Assembly (NCBI RefSeq): GCF_014196615.1
Contig: NZ_JACIDY010000008.1
Location: 62,001 to 126,000 of the forward strand
DNA length: 64,000 bases
DNA from: Novosphingobium fluoreni
GTDB lineage: Bacteria; Pseudomonadota; Alphaproteobacteria; Sphingomonadales; Sphingomonadaceae
Direction: 5' to 3'
Made by a program: the position numbers and the translations under genes. The notes under the pieces were generated by a model. That model was given only the letters and a program-made list of their open reading frames with translations, ran no database searches and was not told where the DNA came from. Shown here one piece after another: positions 1-9,291 of the stretch (position 1 is the stretch's first letter; each line of letters starts with the position of its first letter).

Positions 1-849
1 CGCGTCCTGCAGATCCGTCAGCCGAACTCTGCGGTGATCACTATTTCGATCATCAAGCGTCCGTTCGATATTCCGCCGATCTCCTCGCGCTTCGGCACCA
101 GGATCATCGACGATGGTGGCCGCAAGGTGGGCTACATCAACTTGCGGACTTTCGTTGGCCCTGCTGACCGAGCGCTGCGCGAAGCTTTTTCCAATTTCAA
201 GGCGCAAGGGGTCACCGAAGTGATCGTGGACTTGCGCTATAACGGCGGCGGCCTGATCTCTGTGGCGAACCTGTTCAGCGAATTGCTGAACGCCCAACGC
301 GCCGGCCAAGTGCTGAGTTACGAAACGTTCCGGCCTTCCAAGGCGAGCCAGAACGTCACCAACATCATCGGTTCGCAACCGCAGGCGATCGCCGCCACGA
401 AGGTTGCGTTCATCGGCACACGGCGCACCGCGTCCGCCAGCGAGCTGGTGATCAACGCGCAACGTCCGTTCCTGGGCAACAACGTCGCGCTGATCGGTGA
501 CAACACCTTTGGCAAGCCGGTAGGACAGATCGCTCTCGACCGTTCGGAATGCGACGACCGCTTGCGCGCCGTCGCCCTGAAAACTGAGAACTCCGCGCGG
601 CAGGGTGAGTACTATTCTGGCCTCGCCAGCCAGATGGCGGTCACCTGCCAGGCGGGCGATGATATCTTCCGGTCGTTGGGCGATCCGCAGGAGCAATCCA
701 TCAGCGCCGCGCTAGGCTTCCTGGCGGGGCGTTCCTGCACCCCGATTTCCAGCACCGCCAGTGCCTCTGCCACAGCCGGTTCGGGCATGCACCTGCTGCG
801 TCCTGCCAAGCCGAACGCGGCGCAGCTGGACGTGCCCGGCCTGTTCTAG
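1..849 (+). CDS. S41 family peptidase, C-terminal part (5' end outside window)
   Basis: This is the C-terminal part of an S41 (tail-specific/CtpA-like) serine peptidase. The frame is open from base 1, so the GTG at 34 is internal. Visible motifs are the beta-strand GYINLRTF, the DLRYNGGG turn typical of S41 enzymes, TASASE near codons 143-148 (expected to hold the nucleophilic serine) and TFGKPVGQ with a lysine at codon 172 (general base in Ser/Lys S41 peptidases). The Ala/Ser/Thr-rich tail after codon 240 looks unstructured. Such enzymes act in the envelope on protein C-termini; the substrate cannot be told from sequence. It lies on the chromosomal side of the ICE and ends 83 bp before rel. 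Confidence 0.85.
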   Translation, partial: RVLQIRQPNSAVITISIIKRPFDIPPISSRFGTRIIDDGGRKVGYINLRTFVGPADRALREAFSNFKAQGVTEVIVDLRYNGGGLISVANLFSELLNAQRAGQVLSYETFRPSKASQNVTNIIGSQPQAIAATKVAFIGTRRTASASELVINAQRPFLGNNVALIGDNTFGKPVGQIALDRSECDDRLRAVALKTENSARQGEYYSGLASQMAVTCQAGDDIFRSLGDPQEQSISAALGFLAGRSCTPISSTASASATAGSGMHLLRPAKPNAAQLDVPGLF

Positions 850-932
850 GGAACGGGGCAGACTCCGGAGGATCGCGCCAGCGCACATAACCCTTGCCGC
901 CGTGGGGAAAAATGCCACATGGTGGTTCGGGA

Positions 933-3044
933 ATGCTGCGCCAGTACGAACTTGTCGAACGTGTCCTTGAGTATGCGCCAGAGGCCGACGAGGCCCTGCT
1001 GAACCGCGCCTATGTTTATACCGTGCAGAAGCACGGCAGCCAGAAGCGCGCCAGCGGCGATCCCTATTTCAGCCACCCGATAGAGGTGGCCGGCCTGATG
1101 ACCGAGCTGAAGCTGGATCAGCAGACCATCATCACTGCGCTGCTGCACGATACCGTCGAGGACACGCTCGTCACCGTGGAGGAGATCGAGCAAAAGTTCG
1201 GCCCCGAAGTGGCCCGTTTGGTCGATGGCGTCACCAAGCTCTCCAAGATCGAGGCCATGCCCGAGAATGAGCGGGCGGCGGAGAACTTGCGCAAGTTCCT
1301 GCTGGCGATGAGCGAGGACCTGCGTGTCCTGCTGGTCAAGCTGGCGGATCGGCTGCACAACATGCGCACGCTTCACTTCATCAAGAGTGAAGACAAGCGC
1401 CGCCGGATTGCGCGTGAGACCATGGATATCTACGCGCCCCTGGCCGAGCGCGTGGGCATGTACGAATACATGCGTGAAATGCAGTTGCTGGCGTTCGAGC
1501 AGCTGGAGCCCGAGGCCTACGCCATCATCACCGGTCGCCTGGCGCAGATCCGCAACCAGGAAGGCGGGCAGGTGGACGCCATCGCGTTCGCCGTTCGCCA
1601 GGCGCTGGCCGAGGCGGGACTTGTCGTCGAAGTGGCGGGCCGGGAAAAGCACCCTTATTCGATCTGGCGCAAGATGAGCGAGCGCCACGTTACGTTCGAA
1701 CAGATCACTGACATCATGGCGTTTCGCGTCCTGGTGGACACGCCAGGGGATTGCTACAGGGCGCTCGGCATCCTGCACCAGACCTGGCAGATGATCCCAG
1801 GGCGATTCAAGGACTACATCTCAACGCCCAAGAACAACGGCTACAAATCGCTGCACACGGCTTTGATCTACGAAAATTCGATGCGCATGGAGGTGCAGAT
1901 TCGCACCCGTGAGATGCACCGCACCAACGAGTTCGGCCTGGCAGCGCACTGGGCCTACAAGCAGGGTGGAGACAAGCCTGGCAGCGCCATCAGGCCCGAC
2001 GGCCAGGTCGGCTGGCTGCGCGATCTGATCGAGATCGTCGATGCCAGCCACGATGCCGAAGAACTGCTGGAGCATACCAAGCTGGCGATCTACGCCGATC
2101 GCATCTTCGCCTTTACGCCCAAGGGTGCGCTGCACCAGTTGCCCAAGGGTTCGACCGCGGTGGACTTTGCCTATGCGGTCCACACCAAGCTGGGTAACTC
2201 CGCAGTGGGGGCGAAGATCAATGGTCGCCTCGTGCCGCTGCGAACGCGCCTGGCCAACGGGGACGTCGTGGAAGTCGTGCGCAGCACGCATACCGAGCCA
2301 CAGCTGGCGTGGCTGGGCTTTGTCGTGACCGGCAAGGCACGTGCTGCCATCCGCCGCGCCGTGCGCGCCAAGGAGCGGCAGGAAATCGCCGCCATCGGCT
2401 CGACCTTGCTGGACGAGATTATCTCGCGCCTGCCTGGCAAGATCGGCAAGAAGGCGATCTCGGCCGGCGTCGGTCGCCTTGGCCTGCGGGACGAGGAGGA
2501 ACTGATGGTCGCAATCGGCTCAGCCCGCCTGACGGACCGGCAGGTGATGGAAGCGATATGCCCCGGCAGCACTGCGGAACTGCCCGAGGACATCGATTGG
2601 CCGGTGCAGGAGCAGGCGATCTCGATCAAGGGCCTCACGCCCGGCATGGGCTTCCATTTGGCCGAATGCTGCCACCCGGTGCCGGGTGATCGCATCGTCG
2701 GCCTGCGCCGCTCCGATCAGAAGGTGGAAGTGCACACCATCGATTGCATGACGCTGGCCAGCGGCGTCGATGCCGATTGGCTGGACGTATCATGGGGAGA
2801 GCGCACCACTGGTGCGATCGGTCGCCTGCACTTGGTGCTCTACAACCGCCCCGGTACGTTGGCGGAAGTTACTGACATTCTCGCCCGCAATCGCGCCAAC
2901 GTGGTCAACCTGCAGATGGTCCAGCGCGACGAGCCATTCGGCACGTACGAGGTGGATATGGAGGTGTCTGACTTGGCGCACCTGACACGCATCATCGGCT
3001 CCCTGCGCGCCAGCGACGCCGTCTCCGAAGCACAGCGCATTTAG
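933..3044 (+). CDS. rel: Bifunctional (p)ppGpp synthetase/hydrolase (RelA/SpoT family)
   Basis: A 703-residue Rel/SpoT protein that makes and degrades the alarmone (p)ppGpp. The HD hydrolase domain carries HDTVED at residues 72-77, so hydrolysis should be intact. The synthetase domain has RFKDYI at 291-296, the basic RFKD form of bifunctional enzymes rather than the acidic form of RelA. A TGS domain follows at about 390-452, and a C-terminal ACT domain at about 625-700. I chose the ATG at 933 (MLRQYELVE) over the upstream TTG at 894 and ATG at 912 because family members start here and the upstream stretch has no family similarity. Alphaproteobacteria usually carry one such long enzyme, which fits. 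Confidence 0.95.
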   Translation: MLRQYELVERVLEYAPEADEALLNRAYVYTVQKHGSQKRASGDPYFSHPIEVAGLMTELKLDQQTIITALLHDTVEDTLVTVEEIEQKFGPEVARLVDGVTKLSKIEAMPENERAAENLRKFLLAMSEDLRVLLVKLADRLHNMRTLHFIKSEDKRRRIARETMDIYAPLAERVGMYEYMREMQLLAFEQLEPEAYAIITGRLAQIRNQEGGQVDAIAFAVRQALAEAGLVVEVAGREKHPYSIWRKMSERHVTFEQITDIMAFRVLVDTPGDCYRALGILHQTWQMIPGRFKDYISTPKNNGYKSLHTALIYENSMRMEVQIRTREMHRTNEFGLAAHWAYKQGGDKPGSAIRPDGQVGWLRDLIEIVDASHDAEELLEHTKLAIYADRIFAFTPKGALHQLPKGSTAVDFAYAVHTKLGNSAVGAKINGRLVPLRTRLANGDVVEVVRSTHTEPQLAWLGFVVTGKARAAIRRAVRAKERQEIAAIGSTLLDEIISRLPGKIGKKAISAGVGRLGLRDEEELMVAIGSARLTDRQVMEAICPGSTAELPEDIDWPVQEQAISIKGLTPGMGFHLAECCHPVPGDRIVGLRRSDQKVEVHTIDCMTLASGVDADWLDVSWGERTTGAIGRLHLVLYNRPGTLAEVTDILARNRANVVNLQMVQRDEPFGTYEVDMEVSDLAHLTRIIGSLRASDAVSEAQRI

Positions 3045-3160
3045 GGATTCCACTGCGGCGGGATGTCTTACGAGCTTAAACAAGCCCCCGCTCGGATCGA
3101 GCGAAGTCGAGACACCGGTTGCGCAGCCAAGGCCTCCGGGTGGACTTCAAAACCGGACGA

Positions 3161-4339
3161 TCAGCGCCTTTTTTTCACCGGCGCCACCTCCGGCACTGCC
3201 ACACGTCGCACTGGCACCGGTACGTTGCACACATCCACCCCGCCGGCCGGCTGCACATAGAAGGCATCCTGCCGGTTCGCGCGCGCCTGTACATATGTCG
3301 CGAAACTGGGACTGGTGGTTGAAAGATACTCAAACCCGGGCAAGTCCGGCACATCGCTCCCACGCCGGATCGAGACGATGCGCGCGCGCTGCTCCGCCTT
3401 TTCATAGAAGCCCAGATCGCCCGTTCCGCGTGGAAGTGAAGAGAGATGCTCCATGCCTTCGATCACGCGGCCCACCACGGCAATATTGCGGTCCAGCTGG
3501 CGCGGCGCCTGGCCGATCACGGCATATAGCTCCGCCCCGCTACCTGTATCGGGCGAATTCTCGCGGCCCACGCCGACCGTGCCGTAGCAATGCGCCGGCC
3601 AGCTACGCGCCCCCCGCACCGCCACCGGCCAGCCCGCCACGAAGCCGGCGCTATCGGCATAGGCGTCCTTTATCGCGTCGGTGGTGAAGTAGCCTAGCGA
3701 CTGCGGGGGGCAGATTTCGGCAAAGCGTCCGCACTCGCCCGGCTTACCCGCCACGTAGTCCGCCGGCGGCATTTTCTGGAGGTGCGAGGGCAGCGCGCGC
3801 GCCAGCCCTGGCTCAGCCGCGTCCGGATCACCCCACTGCACGACGTAGTTGTCTTGAACCCGGACGATGGCCAACCCGTCCCACCAATGCTGCGCGGCCA
3901 GCAACCGAATGTTCGAAACCCAGCCTTGCGAGTATGGCGGCCCGATTAACTGGATCACGACCCGCTGAAGTGCAATCGCAGGCGCAACCGGCCCGGTCAC
4001 TACGATATCCCGCGGTGTAATGCTGTCCCGCTCGGCAACCGGCGAAGACGGAGCGGCGACGGCCGCCCCTCCCTTTGATGTTTCCACAGATGCCGCTTCA
4101 GGCGCAGCTTCTTGTAGCGGCACGGCAACAGCGGGGGAAAGCTCCAGGATAAGCAGATCCTCCGCCGGAATCGCTATCCACTCGCCCGGCTGCGCCCCTG
4201 CAACCACCTGCGCGGGCGTCTTTGCGGCCAGTGCCGGCTTCGAGCCGCCATCAGACCCTGCTTCCGCAAAGGCGGAAAAGCCCACGCCACCCCCGATCGT
4301 GAGGAGTCCGCAACCCAACATCATGACCCGTCGAACCAT
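3161..4339 (-). CDS. Secreted cyclophilin-type peptidyl-prolyl isomerase
   Basis: A 392-residue protein with an N-terminal signal sequence (about residues 1-26, ending in an AFA-like cleavage site), an Ala/Pro/Ser-rich linker and a divergent cyclophilin domain. The segments WWDGLAIVRVQDNYVVQWGDP (shortened here to its WWDGL and VVQWGDP ends) and YAVIGQAPRQLD correspond to the usual FHRV..VVQGGDP and FFI blocks. It probably catalyses proline isomerisation in the periplasm, though several active-site positions differ from E. coli PpiA. A longer open frame begins at 4540 but crosses the antisense of tRNA-Ser; the ATG at 4339 with the signal peptide is the real start. Confidence 0.8.
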   Translation of the reverse strand: MVRRVMMLGCGLLTIGGGVGFSAFAEAGSDGGSKPALAAKTPAQVVAGAQPGEWIAIPAEDLLILELSPAVAVPLQEAAPEAASVETSKGGAAVAAPSSPVAERDSITPRDIVVTGPVAPAIALQRVVIQLIGPPYSQGWVSNIRLLAAQHWWDGLAIVRVQDNYVVQWGDPDAAEPGLARALPSHLQKMPPADYVAGKPGECGRFAEICPPQSLGYFTTDAIKDAYADSAGFVAGWPVAVRGARSWPAHCYGTVGVGRENSPDTGSGAELYAVIGQAPRQLDRNIAVVGRVIEGMEHLSSLPRGTGDLGFYEKAEQRARIVSIRRGSDVPDLPGFEYLSTTSPSFATYVQARANRQDAFYVQPAGGVDVCNVPVPVRRVAVPEVAPVKKRR

Positions 4340-4413
4340 AATCGCTCGATGCCACGCCCGCACGTCTTGCGTAACCCCCCGCCGCACGCTAGGGGCCCCC
4401 TTCCAGTGCACGC

Positions 4414-4504
4414 GGAGCGGTGGCCGAGTGGTCGAAGGCGCTCGCCTGGAAAGTGAGTATACGCCAAAAGCGTATCGAGGGTTCGAATCCCTCCCGCTCC
4501 GCCA
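4414..4504 (+). tRNA. tRNA-Ser (anticodon GGA), likely ICE attachment target
   Basis: The acceptor stem GGAGCGG (4414-4420) pairs with CCGCTCC (4494-4500), followed by G and an encoded CCA (4502-4504). The anticodon arm CTCGC-CTGGAAA-GTGAG places anticodon GGA at 4448-4450. A long variable arm (TATACGCC/AAAAGCGTAT region) is typical of tRNA-Ser, and GGTTCGAATCC is the T loop. The ICE integrase starts 172 bp downstream, so the 3' end of this gene is the probable attachment site; the gene itself is kept complete. Confidence 0.96.
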
Positions 4505-4524
4505 GACCCCTGTTTTTAGGGGTC
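4505..4524. repeat. Perfect 7-bp hairpin directly after tRNA-Ser
   Basis: GACCCCT (4505-4511) and AGGGGTC (4518-4524) form a perfect inverted repeat around a GTTTTT loop, starting one base after the tRNA CCA. It could end tRNA transcription or be part of the integrase core/arm site at the left end of the element. There is no T tract after the stem, so a simple intrinsic terminator is not a full explanation. Confidence 0.55.
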
Positions 4525-4676
4525 CGCAAAAGTCCACCAATATCGACTTTTTCTCCGTGAATACCGACGCTTAGCTCACCGGCTTGGCCATAGCGATCCA
4601 TGTGCCTCCACTTAAATCGAGGGACTGATTCGTGGCATCGACGGTCGAAAAACGTGGTATTTCTGGAGATGCCAAA

Positions 4677-6017
4677 ATGCTGAGTGATGCGAAGGTCCGC
4701 GCGGCCAAACCCCGCCCCAAATCCTACAAACTGTCCGATGCCAATCGCCTCTTCCTTCTCGTAACGCCGAGTGGCGGGAAGCTGTGGCGCTACGGCTACG
4801 CCTATGATGGCAAGCAGAAGACCCTCGCCTTCGGTGCCTACCCGCAAGTCTCGCTGTCCGACGCGCGGATGAAGCGCGACGAAGCTGCAGGTCTGCTCGC
4901 CGAAGGGCACGACCCGAATGTGGTCAAGAAGCTCAAGATCGAAGCGACGATGGAAGCTGCGCGCCAGACGTTCGAAAAGGTCGCACGTGAATGGCATGAG
5001 AACGCTAAAGCGCAATGGGCGTCCGTCCATGCCGCCGACGTGATCCGCAGCCTTGAACGTGACGTCTTCCCGACCATCGGCGAGTTGCCGATCGGGCAAC
5101 TGACACCCCCGCTGGTCCTCGCCGTGCTTCGGGAGGTCGAGGCGCGCGGCTCGATTGAGACGGCAAAACGCATTCGCCAGCGCATCTCGGCCGTGTTCGT
5201 CTACGGGATAGCGCAGGGGATCGTGAAGGACGATCCAGCCGAAAAGCTTGGAGCCGTCCTCAAACCGCTCCGGAAGGGTCGGCAACCCGCAATCACGGAC
5301 CTCGTTCCTCTGCGGAAAATGATTATCGCGGCCGAAGAGGACTATGCACGCCCCGTAACCCGCCTGGCGCTCCGGCTGCTGGCATTGACCGCGGTGCGCC
5401 CGAGCGAACTTCGCGGCGCGGAATGGGTCGAGTTTGAGGGGCTGAACGGCCCTGAGCCGCTATGGCGCATCCCCTCCTCCCGCATGAAGGGCGACCTTGA
5501 TCGCAAGGATGAACTGAACGGAGACCATCTGGTGCCGCTCACGCCCCAAGCCATCGCCGTGTTGAAGGCGCTCTGGCCCCTGACCGGCTGCGGACCGCTG
5601 CTGTTCCCGAGCAACCGCCATACGCATCGACCGATGAGCGAAAACGCGATCGGGTATCTGCTCAATCGCGCTGGCTATCACGGACATCATGTGCCTCACG
5701 GCTTTCGCGCTGCCTTCTCGACGATCATGAATGAGTGGGCCGAGCGCGAGGGCAAGGAACATGACCGCAAGGTTATCGACCTGATGCTGGCCCACGTTCC
5801 AACCGGCAAGGTCGAGGGCGCCTACAATCGCGCAGCCTATATGCCGAGACGTCGCGAACTGGCGCTTTCCTGGGCCGCGATGCTCACCGACGGCCTGCCC
5901 GATCCTGAAGAGCTGAGCGAACGGCCATCGAAGGTGATGGGTGAGCATAGCCGCCGGCGGCTTCCATCGCCAGTCGCCGCGGATTTCAGATTTCCGTCGC
6001 GAATGAAGGCGGCCTAG
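4677..6017 (+). CDS. int: P4-type tyrosine recombinase (ICE integrase)
   Basis: A 446-residue site-specific recombinase that would integrate and, with an excisionase, excise the element at tRNA-Ser. The N-terminal 95 residues are the arm-binding DUF4102 domain, then comes a core-binding domain, then the catalytic domain. Catalytic residues visible are Arg241 (TAVRPSELRG), His341-x-x-Arg344 (HGFR), His373 (LAHVP) and the likely nucleophile Tyr383 in GAYNR. The ATG at 4677 has a GGAGA-like ribosome site 8-10 bases upstream; a GTG at 4632 is an alternative giving 461 residues. The length and all motifs are intact, so the enzyme should be active. Confidence 0.93.
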   Translation: MLSDAKVRAAKPRPKSYKLSDANRLFLLVTPSGGKLWRYGYAYDGKQKTLAFGAYPQVSLSDARMKRDEAAGLLAEGHDPNVVKKLKIEATMEAARQTFEKVAREWHENAKAQWASVHAADVIRSLERDVFPTIGELPIGQLTPPLVLAVLREVEARGSIETAKRIRQRISAVFVYGIAQGIVKDDPAEKLGAVLKPLRKGRQPAITDLVPLRKMIIAAEEDYARPVTRLALRLLALTAVRPSELRGAEWVEFEGLNGPEPLWRIPSSRMKGDLDRKDELNGDHLVPLTPQAIAVLKALWPLTGCGPLLFPSNRHTHRPMSENAIGYLLNRAGYHGHHVPHGFRAAFSTIMNEWAEREGKEHDRKVIDLMLAHVPTGKVEGAYNRAAYMPRRRELALSWAAMLTDGLPDPEELSERPSKVMGEHSRRRLPSPVAADFRFPSRMKAA

Positions 6018-6059
6018 CCGACTGCATGCAGGTCAGCCAGCCCGTTGCCGATAGCTTGG

Positions 6060-6626
6060 TCATCCGCCAGCGCTATCGGCAATAGCTGCCAACAAGTCAT
6101 GCCGCTCCAAGTAGGGTTTGATCTCGTCGGGCAGTCCCTTGCCGGGGCTAACCAAGGTCACGGCGTGCAGGGCATGAGCGATGGCCCCATCGGGATCGAT
6201 GTCGCTATCATCGAGCGTGGCGAGTGGATCCCGGTCGGCGTGTTTCAGGAAGTTGTACGGCTTCACGATGTAGTTCAACAAGCTCCTACGCTCCCCCGCG
6301 GACAGCGTCACGGTCAAGTCCGATGCCTGCGTCACCTCGCCGCTCTCGATGCCCTGCGAGACCGCTTCGATGACAGCGTCCATCACCGCATTAGTGGGCA
6401 GTTTCACCTCGTCTCCGTTGCGCCGCGCCGTCGCGATCGTGAATGCGCCGACCTTGAGCGTCTGTTCGACATAGTCGTCGCCCTTCTTCTCGATCAGGTC
6501 GCGCAAGACGTTCAGGGCCGAAGCGGCAACAACGTGGATCGCGAGAGCGTCCTCACCCCGTTCTCGCATGAGGATTGCGCTCACCAGCATGCGCTCGGCG
6601 GCGCTGGCCTTATCGATGGCGCCCAT
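6060..6626 (-). CDS. Hypothetical protein, possibly HEPN-like
   Basis: A 188-residue, mostly helical acidic protein that I cannot assign firmly. It contains VVAASALNVLRDLIEKKG and VKPYNFLKHADRDP; the N-F-x-K-H-A-D-R-D-P string recurs in uncharacterised helical proteins that I associate with HEPN-like folds, but no clear Rx4-6H catalytic motif is seen. It is convergent with the integrase (42-bp gap) and begins just beyond the decayed SRAP fragment that closes the defence segment. It may be a defence or toxin-type accessory gene; this is a guess from place and pattern. Confidence 0.5.
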   Translation of the reverse strand: MGAIDKASAAERMLVSAILMRERGEDALAIHVVAASALNVLRDLIEKKGDDYVEQTLKVGAFTIATARRNGDEVKLPTNAVMDAVIEAVSQGIESGEVTQASDLTVTLSAGERRSLLNYIVKPYNFLKHADRDPLATLDDSDIDPDGAIAHALHAVTLVSPGKGLPDEIKPYLERHDLLAAIADSAGG

Positions 6627-6651
6627 ATCTCATCCCCTCCAGCTTACTTTG

Positions 6652-6980
6652 TCACCAGCGTGCTTTGGCCGCCCGCTCAAGGGTTAGATGCTTCTGCACC
6701 GCCTTGGTCTTGCCCGACTTCCCTCCGATATCTTCGACGAAGAAACATGGGCCGGCGGTGTCACTAGCAAATCCTCAACTGGCAGTCTCGCGTCCAGCCA
6801 ATCCATCACCTGCCTGCGCTCGATCATCGCGCCATGCCGATCCTGATAGCGAGCGACGTCGGGATTGGCCGAAACGGTGATGACCTTGAATGCCAGCGGC
6901 CAGCCCGCGATCGCCGGTTCCCAGTCCCACACTCGATCCTTCGCGGAGGCATCTGCCGCCCAGCGGCCGGATGAATTCAA
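6652..6980 (-). pseudogene. SRAP (YedK-like) gene fragment, C-terminal part, frameshifted
   Basis: The translation shows WEPAIAGWPLAFKVITV, then NPDVARYQDRHGAMIERR and LLVTPPAHV, the C-terminal third of an SOS-response-associated peptidase (SRAP) family protein. The reading frame breaks after CATGTT near 6740: a one-base loss moves the rest (FFVEDIGGKSGKTKAVQKHL, in another frame) out of phase, ending at a TGA at 6652-6654. The N-terminal catalytic Cys part is absent. A closely similar fragment in the same orientation lies at 14094-14481, on the other side of the defence genes. Confidence 0.75.
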
Positions 6981-6983
6981 AGA

Positions 6984-7850
6984 TCAAGGAAACAACGCGG
7001 TGAACGGCACGAAGGGCGCACCTGTCTCGCCCGCACGGCGAACCTTCGCTCTTAGCAAGTCGGCGAGCGGCACCTGTCTTTCGAACGCGTCGTAGAGGTC
7101 ACGGCCTTCCACGCAGATAAGACGTTTCGCCGGTCCGAACGCTGCCAGCCCGTCGGCCGAGAAACCATTATAGCTGACCAGCACACCCCGCGTCCAAGCT
7201 GCCTTGTCGAGCTTACCGTGAAACGCATGGAGAGTTTCGACGCCAACCGGTTGCTGGACCCACTTCGCTTCAAGAAGATAGATTTGGTCGTCGAGCAGGA
7301 AGCTGCCGTCGATTTGCTCGCCGATATTGCGGAATGGCTCGCGCGTTTGCAGGCCGAAGAGATCGAACGCGCGCTTTAGAAACGCCTCGAAGGCGTAGCC
7401 TCGTGGTTGAGGCGCCAGATTTCTCAATTCATATAGTTCAGAGCGTAAGCCGGCCATTTGCTCAGTGTTGAATGCGCGCTTAGGCGGTACGTCCGATGCC
7501 GGAGAGGCTTCACCGTTAAGCTTGGCGATCAAGGTCAGGAACCGGCCTTCGGCGTTGGCGACCGGATCCGTGGTGCCGGTGGAATAAAGATGTTCGCGGC
7601 GATACTCCCACATCGCTTGTAATGTGCGGGCCGCAGTTGCGTTATCGACCTTTCGCAAAAAACAGCGCAGCCGCTTGCCCTTTGAACCACCATCGTCAGC
7701 ATAGATTGCATCGTCGATGTCGATATCGAGTTCGGTTGCGAAGAATTCGGAAAAGCTCGCATCCGAGAAGTGAAGAACATAGCCGCGTCCGCGGACGAAC
7801 TCGACCAGCTCTTCGATAAATCGGAAATCGATGGGACGAAGGCTGCTCAT
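6984..7850 (-). CDS. PD-(D/E)xK nuclease-like third gene of a Gabija-type cluster
   Basis: A 288-residue protein in two parts. The N-terminal 100 residues (SEFFATELDIDI, then GGSKGKRLRCFLRKVD) resemble the small N-terminal domain seen in AbiJ-like abortive-infection proteins. The C-terminal part looks like a restriction-endonuclease fold: Glu155 in RGYAFEAFLKRAF, Asp181 in GEQIDGSF, and Glu194-x-Lys196 in YLLEAKW. It should bind or cut DNA. The ATG at 7850 is one base past the stop of the helicase gene, so it is almost certainly co-transcribed with it. Gabija is normally two genes; this one may be an extra effector or a separate system fused into the operon. Confidence 0.7.
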   Translation of the reverse strand: MSSLRPIDFRFIEELVEFVRGRGYVLHFSDASFSEFFATELDIDIDDAIYADDGGSKGKRLRCFLRKVDNATAARTLQAMWEYRREHLYSTGTTDPVANAEGRFLTLIAKLNGEASPASDVPPKRAFNTEQMAGLRSELYELRNLAPQPRGYAFEAFLKRAFDLFGLQTREPFRNIGEQIDGSFLLDDQIYLLEAKWVQQPVGVETLHAFHGKLDKAAWTRGVLVSYNGFSADGLAAFGPAKRLICVEGRDLYDAFERQVPLADLLRAKVRRAGETGAPFVPFTALFP

Positions 7851-7851
7851 A

Positions 7852-9291
7852 CTATCGTAGGCCCAAGTGTGTGGTCCGGGAACAGATAATCAGCCGTTTG
7901 GCGCCGCGGGTCATCGCGACATAGAGATGTCGGCGATCCATATCGCTCGGGTCGAGAATGACCGCGGTATCCGCCTCGAGCCCCTTCAGCAACAAGGTGC
8001 TTCCGACCGTGCGCTTCGCGAGCGGCCGCCCAATTAGCCGTGAGCGTTCGCGCTCATGAACGGCCGCCTCGGCTGGGACGACACCTGCGGTGTCGCCGCA
8101 GCTCTTCAGCATACGGAGCGCGCCGCGCAGGATTGCAGGCCGATGGGTCCGTACCCCGTGCTCGCGGCCGATCTCAACCAGAAGATCGGCCACTAGGTGG
8201 TAGGACGGGGCGTTCACTAGCTGCAGCGCAATGGTCTCGACCGGAGACGCGGGACGGCGCTCTCGTCCAGCCCGCAAGGTCGCAATCCTGCTGAGCAAAT
8301 TCGCGCCGCCTGTGTTGGTCATCACCGTGGTCGCAAACTCCACAACATGCTGGAGCAGTCCGGGCGACGTGAGATCTAGGCCTTCGCCAAACGTCACCAG
8401 ATCCCGCATGTCGACATTCTCCACCGTGACCGCCCCGTGGATCTGGCTTGCGAACTGCCGTTGCCCGTTCGGGCTCTTGGAATCAGCAATGATCAAGACT
8501 TTCTCGCCATCGGCCGCAGCAACCGCTCCAGCGCGCAATCGTCGCTGATGGTCTTCGGTGCCGTCCAGATGCACCCAGCTGATGTTGGGAGGTATGGCGG
8601 ACAGGTCGACGCCCTGACCGGCGATGAGGGAGTGCCGGACATTCAGGAGATAGCGGCCGAAATTCTCTTCGCCGGCGTTCTTCCAGCGCCAGGGCTCATT
8701 CAACTCGGCGACGATCGGGAAATGAGTGCAGACCTGCTTTTCCCAATCGGCCAGCGCATTGCCTTGAAATCCGAAGATCGCCTGCATCGGGTCGCCAAGG
8801 ACGCAGGTGCGCAAGCTCTGGGCTGCGAAGTAGATGATGGCGTGCTGGACCTCCGAGCAGTCCTGATACTCATCCACGATGAGCCGATCATAGCTCGCTG
8901 CCAGCACATCGTTGATATGCCCATCGCGCAGAAGAATGCCGGCGGCCCGACGTATTGACGGATAATGCGCCTTCGGATTTGTCACGGCGAGGATCGCCGG
9001 ATCATGGCCTCCGCGCTTGGGAAACAGGGTAAGCAAGCGCATACACCAACCATCGATCGTCGCGAGACGGTAGGTTTTCGGCCCCACGCCAGCCTTGTCG
9101 AGCCGAGCACGGAGCGCGGCGACCCCGGCATTCGTGTGTGTGAGGACGAGAATTGGCTTTTTGCCATCGTGGCGACCGAGCGCCCGAGCGATCAGATGGG
9201 TCTTCCCACACCCGGCTGGGGCCGTCACCGTGCCGCGATCGATCGCGAGCAGATCGACCTCAGACACTGTAGCACCACTGGAAAATCGCAT
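7852..9291 (-). CDS. UvrD-like helicase, GajB-like
   Basis: A 479-residue superfamily 1 helicase with Walker A APAGCGKT at residues 24-31, TLTHTNAGVAALRARL-type motif Ia region, Walker B LIVDEYQD, motif III-like GDPMQAIFGFQG and motif VI VAMTRGAKRL near the C-terminus. Its length matches GajB of Gabija (about 490 residues), far shorter than housekeeping UvrD. It overlaps the end of the upstream OLD-family gene; a GTG at 9267 would shorten that overlap to 8 bases. In Gabija the GajB protein is thought to sense free DNA ends and activate the GajA nuclease. Order and spacing support this assignment. Confidence 0.78.
   Translation of the reverse strand: MRFSSGATVSEVDLLAIDRGTVTAPAGCGKTHLIARALGRHDGKKPILVLTHTNAGVAALRARLDKAGVGPKTYRLATIDGWCMRLLTLFPKRGGHDPAILAVTNPKAHYPSIRRAAGILLRDGHINDVLAASYDRLIVDEYQDCSEVQHAIIYFAAQSLRTCVLGDPMQAIFGFQGNALADWEKQVCTHFPIVAELNEPWRWKNAGEENFGRYLLNVRHSLIAGQGVDLSAIPPNISWVHLDGTEDHQRRLRAGAVAAADGEKVLIIADSKSPNGQRQFASQIHGAVTVENVDMRDLVTFGEGLDLTSPGLLQHVVEFATTVMTNTGGANLLSRIATLRAGRERRPASPVETIALQLVNAPSYHLVADLLVEIGREHGVRTHRPAILRGALRMLKSCGDTAGVVPAEAAVHERERSRLIGRPLAKRTVGSTLLLKGLEADTAVILDPSDMDRRHLYVAMTRGAKRLIICSRTTHLGLR

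Noticed and set aside
846..1778. 310-codon minus-strand frame over rel
   Set aside because: Antisense shadow of the Rel HD and linker regions.
4340..4540. N-terminal extension of the cyclophilin gene across tRNA-Ser
   Set aside because: The extra residues are the antisense of the tRNA; the signal peptide begins at 4339.
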